11,057 bases of DNA from JBDRLV01 sp043812755 (GTDB lineage Bacteria; Patescibacteriota; Patescibacteriia; UBA9934; GWF2-40-263): assembly GCA_043812755.1 (NCBI GenBank), contig JBDRLV010000034.1:1-11057 (forward strand), given 5' to 3'. Both the position numbers and the translations under genes were made by a program. Below are positions 5,297-11,057 of this stretch, in pieces (the stretch's first letter is position 1; the number at the start of each line of letters is the position of its first letter). Below the pieces are notes generated by a model. It searched no databases, had not been told where the DNA came from, and was given only the letters and a program-made list of their open reading frames with translations.

Positions 5297-7012
5297 ATGT
5301 ATTTTTTTGCAATTGTAATTGAAAAAACACACGATCAAATAATTCAGACTCATGGATTTTTCCAGCAACCGATCGATGAATTATTATTAAACATAATAAT
5401 ATATTTTGGCTGGATTCCTTTTGTAATTACTTTGTTGTGGGGCTTCTCTGAGATGTGGCTAAATTATCGGGAGAGTATTTATAGGAGTCATTCAAATTAT
5501 ATTTTGCTTGCCATTGATGTCCCTGCAATGACAGAGCAAAGTCCAAAAGCACTTGAAAATTTGTTTGCAAATTTATATGGAGCGAAGTCTTCGATATTAT
5601 GGAAAGAAAAATGGTATGAAGGGAAAATACAGGCGGTTTTCAGTTTTGAAATCGTTTCAACCGAAGGATATATTCAATTTTATGTTAGTACTCAAAGCCG
5701 ATTTCGGGATGTAGTTGAGGCTGGAATATATGCCCATTATCCTCAAGCAGAAATTTATGAAGTTGAGGATTATACAAAAAAATTACCAGATGTGTTTCCA
5801 GATGATGAGTACGAATTGTGGGGGACTGAAATGAAATTAAAAAACGCGAATTATTTACCAATTCGCACTTATGTTGATTTTGAACACAGCCTGACACAGG
5901 GGCTTAAAGATCCTTTGGCACAGGTTCTTGAAGAGTTAGCAAAGATGAAGCTGGGGGAACATTTTTGGGTACAATTTGTAACGCAAGCCATGGAGCAGGA
6001 CTGGAAAGACGAAGGAACTAATTACATTAGAGAAGCAGTAGGGTATGACACATCAAAACCAAAAGGCTTTCTTCAGCAAACATTTGAGTCAATAATAAAG
6101 TTTCCTGTTGAAATTCTTGAAACATTTACAGGTTGGACATCAGGCAATTCAGAAGAGGAGGATGAAAAATTAAAGATGCAAATGTTTAAGGCGTTTAGAT
6201 CAAACCCAATTGAAAAAGAAAGAGTAGAAGGAATTTTAAACAAATGTGGGAAAATTGGATTTAAAACGAAAACACGCATTGTTTATATAGCAAGAAAATC
6301 TGTTTATTGGAAACAAGCGAGAACTGCATTAGTGAAAGGAATGTTGCATCAATATAGTCACCACAACATGAATTCATTTGGTCTTGATGGCGCAGTTACG
6401 CCAAAAGATGATTATTTTTGGCAACGATGGGTTTACAGATCACGCCAAACACGGTTAATACAAGCATACAAAGCAAGGAGTGATAGAGTCGGTGCAGAAC
6501 CATCAATATTAAATTCTGAAGAACTTGCAAGTTTATGGCACTTTCCTGATATTACAATTAGAGCACCTTTGGTTAAAAAGGTGGAGTCAAGGCGTTCTGA
6601 ACCACCTGTTGATCTTTCTGTTGCAATGGGAGAGGCTCAAATGCCACTTGGCGAACCACCCTTACCAATTGAGGACGGGCAAGAAATTTCTTCACAGGAT
6701 TTTGAAAAAATATTTGCACAAGACGATGAGTCTGAAGAAGAAGAATTTAATCTAGATAAGAAAAAAGAAGGTAATATATCAATAGATAATAAGCTTGAAG
6801 TTGGACTTCCTAGTCCAAAGGCTCCTACAGACAAACCTCAGATTGAAAATAAAAAGAAAGACGCAATTATAGAAAACAATACTGTTAAGAATAAATTTGA
6901 GAGAAGAGATCCATCACCAGAAATTTTGGTGGATCAAGCAATCCAAAATCAAGAACTTGACGAAGATCAACAAAAATTTCTTGGCAAACCACCAGCAAAT
7001 TTACCAATGTAA
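5297..7012 (+). CDS. Membrane protein of the DUF8128-like type preceding VirD4-like ATPases
   Basis: The protein has 571 residues from ATG 5297. There is one clear TM segment at about 29-54 (rich in Leu/Ile/Trp), then a large soluble part. The soluble part includes LLAIDVPAMTEQSPKALE, GYIQFYVSTQSRFRDVVEA, a HYPQAEIYEVEDYT stretch and, at about 413-416, LWHF followed by PDITIRAPL. From memory, these stretches resemble the N-terminal domain (DUF8128-like) that in other bacteria is fused in front of, or encoded beside, a VirD4/TraG-like ATPase; the match was not run. The C-terminus (about 475 onward) is acidic then mixed-charge low complexity, probably a flexible linker. The gene ends in a single TAA, 12 nt before the ATPase ATG, in the same reading frame. 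It probably anchors the ATPases at the membrane. The substrate is unknown. Confidence 0.85.
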   Translation: MYFFAIVIEKTHDQIIQTHGFFQQPIDELLLNIIIYFGWIPFVITLLWGFSEMWLNYRESIYRSHSNYILLAIDVPAMTEQSPKALENLFANLYGAKSSILWKEKWYEGKIQAVFSFEIVSTEGYIQFYVSTQSRFRDVVEAGIYAHYPQAEIYEVEDYTKKLPDVFPDDEYELWGTEMKLKNANYLPIRTYVDFEHSLTQGLKDPLAQVLEELAKMKLGEHFWVQFVTQAMEQDWKDEGTNYIREAVGYDTSKPKGFLQQTFESIIKFPVEILETFTGWTSGNSEEEDEKLKMQMFKAFRSNPIEKERVEGILNKCGKIGFKTKTRIVYIARKSVYWKQARTALVKGMLHQYSHHNMNSFGLDGAVTPKDDYFWQRWVYRSRQTRLIQAYKARSDRVGAEPSILNSEELASLWHFPDITIRAPLVKKVESRRSEPPVDLSVAMGEAQMPLGEPPLPIEDGQEISSQDFEKIFAQDDESEEEEFNLDKKKEGNISIDNKLEVGLPSPKAPTDKPQIENKKKDAIIENNTVKNKFERRDPSPEILVDQAIQNQELDEDQQKFLGKPPANLPM

Positions 7013-7024
7013 AATAAAATAAAT

Positions 7025-9079
7025 ATGCCATGCAGGCATGAGGATCATGAAAATGAAGTAATGTATTTTGCGCGAACTAATTATAGAAATCAGTTGCGTA
7101 AATTTGGAATCAAAACCGATGATAGAAGGCGGCATACTTATGTTATTGGTAAAACTGGTATGGGTAAAACGACCCTTATGGAAAACATGATCCTTGAAGA
7201 TATTTATGCAGGTCATGGTTGCGCATATGTTGATCCACATGGAGATACAGCAGAGAAGTTGATCAATTACATTCCAGATTTTCGCATGAAAGATGTTGTA
7301 TATTTCAATCCTTCTGATTTTGAATTCCCGGTCGGGTTTAACATTTTGGAATCTGTTGATTTTACAAAACGGCATGTTATTGCTTCAGGTCTTATGGGTG
7401 TATTTAAAAAGATTTGGCCTGATGTTTGGAGCGCACGAATGGAGCACATTTTAAACAATGTTTTGTTAACACTTCTTGAAAATCCTGGAAATACTCTCCT
7501 GGGTGTTAACCGTGTACTTGTTGAGCGTGATTTTAGGAGAAAGATGATAGCTGGTGTTAAGGATCCAGTTGTAAAATCTTTTTGGCTTACCGAGTTTGAA
7601 CAATGGGATACAAAGTTTCGCACAGAGGCGATTGCTCCTATTCAAAACAAGGTTGGCCAGTTTCTTTCAACTGCTATTGTTAGAAATATTGTTGCACAGA
7701 GAAAGTCTACGATTGAGCCTCGAGAAATCATGGACTCTGGCAAAATTTTTATTGTGAACCTGTCAAAAGGAAGAATTGGAGAAGATGCAATGAGACTTAT
7801 TGGTGGAATGTTAATTACAAAACTACAGCTTTGTGCAATGGAACGTGTAGATATTCCTGAAAAAGAACGTCAAGATTTTTATCTGTATATTGATGAATTT
7901 CAAAACTTTGCAACTGAGAGTTTTGCAAGTATTCTTTCTGAGGCTCGTAAATATCGTTTGTGTTTAACAATGGCTCACCAATATGTTGATCAGCTATCTG
8001 AAGAAGTGCGTTATGCTGTTTTTGGAAACGTTGGAACAATCATTACGTTTAGAATTGGTTCACCAGATGCTATAATTTTTGAACAAGAATTTACACCAAC
8101 ATTTATTCAAGAAGATTTGGTTAACTTACCAAAATATTGTGTTTATCTAAGACTAATGATTGATGGTGTTGTTTCAAAACCATTTTCTGCAATAACTTTA
8201 TCTCCTATTGCAAATGCTACTGGTTCTGAAGAAGAAGCTCTTGAATTTTCACGCAGTGAGTATGGTAGAAAAAGAGCTGATGTTGAAGAAGCAATATTAA
8301 AGTGGAGTGAAATGGCTGGCGATGAAGAGGATCTTGAGGCAGTTTTTGCGCGGATTGAGGAAAAGAAAAAAGAGGAGAAAAAGGCAAAATACAGACCAAA
8401 ACATGAGTATGACTGTACAAGGTGTCAAAAGAAAATGGTGCTCCCAGTAGAGCTTGATAGATCACGTCCAATTTATTGTGAGGATTGTATTGATATTGTT
8501 AAAGAAGAAAGAAAGAATAAAAAAGGTGGCACAACTCAACCACGACCTTTTGTTGCAAAACCCAAGCCAGATGATACTGATATTTCAAAAGGAGAAATAG
8601 TGACAAAGCAGGCAGAAGCAAGTATTTCGCTTGATGCAATTTCAAAAGCTGTAAAAGACACATCTGATCCAAAATTGAATGTTGGCAATCAGACAGCCCC
8701 ACGACCAGCAAATGCCAACCTAGTACCTGCACTCAGTGGTTTTGTTGATACAAAATCAAATCAGCAACAAAAGCCTGACAATAACCAAAATATAGGGCAA
8801 CAAACGTCCGGGAGTTATAGTGAAAATTCAGAAAAGAGAAAACGAAAGAGAAAAAAGAAAAAACCGCATGAAGGACAGGGTGACGGAAGTACAACACAGC
8901 AAACACCGACCTCAACACAACAAAGCACATCACCACAGCAAACACCTACTCCTGTGCAAACACAATCTGCACCAAAACAATCATATACTCCTGTGCAAAC
9001 ACAATCTGCACCTGTTGAAAAACCAAAACCTCAGCCTAAAAAAGAGAAACATCCTGACGAAGAGATATTTCCATGGTAG
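7025..9079 (+). CDS. VirD4/TraG-like ATPase with zinc ribbon and long basic tail
   Basis: This is a P-loop ATPase of the HerA/VirD4 class, pumps that move DNA or nucleoprotein through a hexameric ring. The order is: FARTNYRN entry motif (15-22); Walker A GKTGMGKTT (42-50); CAYVDPHGD (66-74); SARMEHILNN (136-145); the NLSKGRIGEDA stretch (245-255); Walker B FYLYIDEFQNFA (285-296) with D290/E291; a helicase-like AHQYVDQL (317-324); core ends at about 400. Then come a charged helix (400-458) and a zinc ribbon with C464, C467, C485 and C488. From about 500 the protein is disordered: Lys/Arg-rich KRKRKRKKKK (604-613), then Gln/Thr/Pro repeats. At 684 residues it is much longer than its paralogue downstream. 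No TM segment is present, so it probably needs the upstream membrane protein. No Shine-Dalgarno is seen; an internal start at 7061 is possible. Confidence 0.88.
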   Translation: MPCRHEDHENEVMYFARTNYRNQLRKFGIKTDDRRRHTYVIGKTGMGKTTLMENMILEDIYAGHGCAYVDPHGDTAEKLINYIPDFRMKDVVYFNPSDFEFPVGFNILESVDFTKRHVIASGLMGVFKKIWPDVWSARMEHILNNVLLTLLENPGNTLLGVNRVLVERDFRRKMIAGVKDPVVKSFWLTEFEQWDTKFRTEAIAPIQNKVGQFLSTAIVRNIVAQRKSTIEPREIMDSGKIFIVNLSKGRIGEDAMRLIGGMLITKLQLCAMERVDIPEKERQDFYLYIDEFQNFATESFASILSEARKYRLCLTMAHQYVDQLSEEVRYAVFGNVGTIITFRIGSPDAIIFEQEFTPTFIQEDLVNLPKYCVYLRLMIDGVVSKPFSAITLSPIANATGSEEEALEFSRSEYGRKRADVEEAILKWSEMAGDEEDLEAVFARIEEKKKEEKKAKYRPKHEYDCTRCQKKMVLPVELDRSRPIYCEDCIDIVKEERKNKKGGTTQPRPFVAKPKPDDTDISKGEIVTKQAEASISLDAISKAVKDTSDPKLNVGNQTAPRPANANLVPALSGFVDTKSNQQQKPDNNQNIGQQTSGSYSENSEKRKRKRKKKKPHEGQGDGSTTQQTPTSTQQSTSPQQTPTPVQTQSAPKQSYTPVQTQSAPVEKPKPQPKKEKHPDEEIFPW
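8947..9012 (+). repeat. Tandem coding repeat in the ATPase tail (39-bp period)
   Basis: A 27-bp sequence encoding TPVQTQSAP occurs identically at 8947-8973 and 8986-9012. The 39-bp period is 13 codons, so the frame is kept. Identity is complete at DNA level over 27 bp, including third positions. This suggests a recent duplication rather than selection on protein alone. Confidence 0.9.
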
Positions 9080-9081
9080 AA

Positions 9082-9109
9082 TTGCAATAGGTTCCATAAG
9101 ACCTATAAG
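9082..9109 (+). promoter_or_regulatory. Possible promoter of the second ATPase gene
   Basis: TTGCAA (9082-9087) and TATAAG (9104-9109) are 16 bp apart, and the expected start near 9116 is 5 nt before the ATG at 9121. There is no Shine-Dalgarno. This suggests that the second ATPase can also be made independently from a leaderless mRNA. Confidence 0.45.
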
Positions 9110-9120
9110 ATCCATTCTTT

Positions 9121-10536
9121 ATGCAAGACAATTTTGATGATGAAGAACATTTAGTTGCGCGGCGACACGAGCCGCCTGATACATTACCAACCGTTGATCG
9201 TTTTGATCAATCGGAAATGTCTTTATTTGGGCGAACAAATTACAGCGCCGGCATTGCAAAGAAAAAATATCCGTTTGGCATTTTGCGCAAAGACAGACGC
9301 AGGCATCTGTATGTGATTGGAAAAAGCGGAGTTGGAAAAACCAAGTTGCTTGAGCTTTTAATTCGTGCTGATGTTCATTTTGGCCACGGTGGTTGTGTAA
9401 TTGATCCGCACGGTGATTTGGTGACCTCAATTCTTGAATTTTGTCCTGAGGAAAGAATCAAGGATTTTATTTTAATTGACCCATCTGACAGGGAGTTCCC
9501 AATATCATTTAATCCAATTGCAAATGTTTCTGAAGAGGATAGGTTCCCAGTTACAAACGAAATGATTGAAATTTTTAAAAAGCAGTTTGCCTCAGATTGG
9601 AGCCCAAGAATTGAACATCTATTGCGTTTTAGCACACTTGCCATGATTGATTATCCTGGTGGAACAATAAATGGAATGGTCTCTTTGCTTTCAAGTGGAC
9701 CATACAGAAGCAAGGTTATTGAGCACATTCACGATTCAGTTGTAAGACGGTTTTGGGCAATTGAATTTCCAGAATGGTCTCAGCGTTATGATGCTGAAGC
9801 AGTATCGCCGTTGTTGAACAAACTTGGTCAGCTTCTAGCAGATCCATTGATGCGAAATATTTTTGGTCAGCAAGAAAACAAGATTGATTTCTTTGACTTC
9901 ATGCAAGAGAAAAAATTTGTTCTAGTTAACCTTGCAAAAGGTCCTTTGGGTGAAGAAGTGAGTTCGTTTTTTGGAGCAATTCTCATCACAAAGATTTATC
10001 AGTCAGCAATGAAGCGTGTAAAAATAGCTGAAGAAGATCGACACACTTTTTATATGTATGTTGATGAGTTCCAAAATATTGCTACAAGAACTTTTGAGAA
10101 TATTTTAGCTGAGGCTCGAAAATTCGGAATTGCAATGACAATGGCTAATCAGAATCTTTCTCAGATTAACCCATCTCTCAAGGCTTCCTTATTTGGAAAC
10201 GTTGCATCATTAGTAACCTTTCAGATTAGTTCAGATGATGCACAGATTTTGGAAAAAGAGCTGGCTCCAATTTTTGAATACTTTGATGTTATTAACCTAG
10301 GTGCACGTGAGATTTATGTAAAAATGACAATTGATGGAAAGCGATACGATCCATTTTCAGCTGAAGTATTATTTGTTGGTCCATCGAGTCATGAGTCGTA
10401 TTCAGATAGGATAGTTGCGCATACTAGAGAAACATATACTAAAACACGAGCTGAAGTTGTGGCACAACTTGTTGCTGTTGATGCTGATAAAGAACAAGAA
10501 GCCCCTGAGATTTCTGCAGACGAGATAATTGTTTAG
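9121..10536 (+). CDS. Second VirD4/TraG-like ATPase
   Basis: The protein has 471 residues and is clearly a paralogue of the ATPase before it: FGRTNYSAG (36-44), DRRRHLYVIG (58-67), Walker A GKSGVGKTK (67-75), CVIDPHGDL (92-100), SPRIEHLLRF (161-170), NLAKGPLGEEV (270-280), Walker B FYMYVDEFQNIA (310-321) with D315/E316, and a MANQNLSQI (341-349) stretch in place of AHQYVDQL. It lacks the zinc ribbon and the long tail. It has an extra, acidic N-terminal extension of about 30 residues and an acidic C-terminus. No TM segment is present. It could form a mixed ring with the first ATPase or work on a different partner; both are inferences. The start ATG follows a possible promoter closely. Family assignment is firm; the transported substrate is unknown. 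Confidence 0.9.
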   Translation: MQDNFDDEEHLVARRHEPPDTLPTVDRFDQSEMSLFGRTNYSAGIAKKKYPFGILRKDRRRHLYVIGKSGVGKTKLLELLIRADVHFGHGGCVIDPHGDLVTSILEFCPEERIKDFILIDPSDREFPISFNPIANVSEEDRFPVTNEMIEIFKKQFASDWSPRIEHLLRFSTLAMIDYPGGTINGMVSLLSSGPYRSKVIEHIHDSVVRRFWAIEFPEWSQRYDAEAVSPLLNKLGQLLADPLMRNIFGQQENKIDFFDFMQEKKFVLVNLAKGPLGEEVSSFFGAILITKIYQSAMKRVKIAEEDRHTFYMYVDEFQNIATRTFENILAEARKFGIAMTMANQNLSQINPSLKASLFGNVASLVTFQISSDDAQILEKELAPIFEYFDVINLGAREIYVKMTIDGKRYDPFSAEVLFVGPSSHESYSDRIVAHTRETYTKTRAEVVAQLVAVDADKEQEAPEISADEIIV

Positions 10537-10540
10537 GGGG

Positions 10541-10622
10541 TGGTTAAAGGTGTTAAAACCGTTTAAAACGTTAAAGCGTTTGGCAACTTAAACAGATTTA
10601 ACGATTTTAACGTCTTAAACGA
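10541..10622. repeat. Array of GTTAAA/GTTTAA words with mirror-inverted halves
   Basis: Four words of type GGTTAAAG, GTTAAAAC, GTTTAAAAC and GTTAAAG occupy 10541-10577. Their inverted counterparts (CTTAAAC, TTTAAC, TTTAAC, CTTAAAC) occupy 10587-10620. The best-paired arms are 10559-10580 and 10600-10622, with a few mismatches and one bulge. It is an imperfect hairpin of about 20 bp with an internal loop. It could be an operator, an AT-rich melting site or inert spacer repeat; its function is unknown. Confidence 0.6.
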
Positions 10623-10636
10623 CCAAACACAACAAC

Positions 10637-10656
10637 GAGCTTGACGCTCTTTTTTT
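10637..10656 (+). terminator. Weak intrinsic terminator after the ATPase cluster
   Basis: GAGC-TTGAC-GCTC (10637-10649) is followed by eight T (10649-10656 region). The stem is only 4 bp, so terminator activity is likely but modest. The position, about 100 bp after the last ATPase stop, fits. Confidence 0.45.
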
Positions 10657-10712
10657 GTTATGGTCAAGTGTTTATAGGGTTATAAAGTGAATGATGTTTA
10701 TCTAGCGAACCT

Positions 10713-10759
10713 CAAGCACCTCTAGCTCTTCAAGCACCTCTAGCTCTTCAAGCACTTCA
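10713..10759. repeat. 18-bp tandem repeat, 2.6 copies
   Basis: CAAGCACCTCTAGCTCTT is repeated exactly at 10713-10730 and 10731-10748, and a third copy begins at 10749 (first 8 bases exact, then diverging). Being a multiple of three it stays open in several frames; on the minus strand it would read EELEVL repeats. It ends 8 bp before the ATG at 10767. No gene is claimed for the repeat itself. Confidence 0.9.
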
Positions 10760-10766
10760 GATAAAT

Positions 10767-11057
10767 ATGTCAAAGTCACCCAAATTCGATGAAAAAATTG
10801 ACAAGATTTTTGAAAGCGTGCAGCACGGGCATCGCAAATGTTTGCTTTCAGGGGAAATATGGCAAATGACGCAAAAAGAGACTGATGTGTGCAAAAAACA
10901 CAAAATGCCAATTACTCATCTTTCTCCTCACACAATTTGGGCAATGCTCATGCATTTCTCTGTGGGCTATCAATGGTGGTGGAACAAACATCCTTATGAT
11001 GGTAATCAAATACTATCTTTTCATCATCCAGGTTCAGGAGTAAAAATTCTTCCTGAA
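10767..11057 (+). CDS. Protein of unknown function, CPR-type family, 3'-truncated
   Basis: The frame is open from ATG 10767 to the window end (97 codons), with no stop. The nearest in-frame stop upstream is TGA at 10692, and no other start codon lies between. There is no Shine-Dalgarno. The visible part is a basic N-terminus (SKSPKFDEKIDKIF), then HGHRKCLLSGEIW, then CKKHKMPITHLSPHTIW and the unusual GYQWWWNKHPYDG, ending at GVKILPE. Two cysteines and several histidines suggest metal binding. The pattern (RKC..SGE, TLSP-like, WWWNKHP) resembles a large protein family of unknown function that I associate with Patescibacteria genomes; this is from memory and unverified. It is preceded by the 18-bp repeat and a weak terminator, so it starts a new transcription unit. 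Confidence 0.78.
   Translation, partial: MSKSPKFDEKIDKIFESVQHGHRKCLLSGEIWQMTQKETDVCKKHKMPITHLSPHTIWAMLMHFSVGYQWWWNKHPYDGNQILSFHHPGSGVKILPE

Noticed and set aside
8820..9137. Plus-strand frame of 105 codons
   Set aside because: It is a shadow of the repetitive A/C-rich tail of the first ATPase in another frame; His/Lys/Gln runs and no ribosome-binding site.
5297..10536. Integrated conjugative element
   Set aside because: Only coupling-protein-like ATPases are present; no relaxase, VirB4, pilin, integrase or att repeats are visible in the window.
10550..10622. Integron attC-like site
   Set aside because: The inverted repeats consist of GTTAAA words throughout; no separate R/L box pairs with the expected spacing and no integrase in view.
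10713..10759. CRISPR array or coding EELEVL repeats on the minus strand
   Set aside because: The repeat is head-to-tail without spacers, and the 69-codon minus-strand frame has no start context and is antisense to a better gene.

Overview
The window looks like chromosomal DNA of a Patescibacteria/CPR-type bacterium. That assignment is an inference. The DNA is AT-rich and short genes are tightly packed. It carries a membrane-protein/VirD4-like ATPase cluster and a truncated last gene that both resemble families I associate with CPR genomes. TGA is a normal stop (it ends the gene at 806-1273), so a code that reads UGA as Gly (Gracilibacteria/SR1) is not in use.

Layout. (1) Positions 1-1273 hold a three-gene operon: a 5'-truncated Nudix hydrolase, a small unknown protein, and a close MTH1/NUDT1-like oxidised-nucleotide hydrolase. 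(2) Positions 1274-1906 are a 633-bp spacer without a credible protein gene. It contains two candidate small RNAs on the minus strand, each with a promoter, stacked hairpins and an intrinsic terminator. Between them are a REP-like palindrome with direct repeats and a hairpin-loop motif that occurs twice. (3) Positions 1907-4805 hold overlapping secD and secF, the accessory membrane module of the Sec translocon. SecD has a parvulin (PpiC-type) peptidyl-prolyl isomerase domain inserted in its extracytoplasmic region, with a weaker parvulin-like segment before it. A bidirectional terminator follows. (4) Positions 4869-5204 hold a minus-strand gene of unknown function with a strong Shine-Dalgarno. 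(5) Positions 5297-10536 hold a one-TM membrane protein followed by two related VirD4/TraG-like hexameric-type ATPases. The first ATPase has a zinc ribbon and a long basic, Gln/Thr/Pro-rich tail. (6) Positions 10537-10766 are a repeat-rich spacer with a weak terminator. (7) From 10767 to the window end runs the start of an unknown protein of a CPR-type family.

How the parts fit. SecDF helps pull proteins across the membrane, and the parvulin insert could fold them as they emerge. The 5297-10536 cluster looks like a membrane-anchored DNA- or protein-pumping ATPase set. Nothing else in the window (no relaxase, VirB4 or pilin) shows it to be conjugative. Several plus-strand genes have a promoter -10 element only about 11-19 nt before the ATG and no Shine-Dalgarno, which suggests leaderless or very short-leader mRNAs. 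The minus-strand gene has a classical leader. The most unusual items are the two structured minus-strand RNAs, the SecD-parvulin fusion and the split membrane-protein/double-ATPase cluster.
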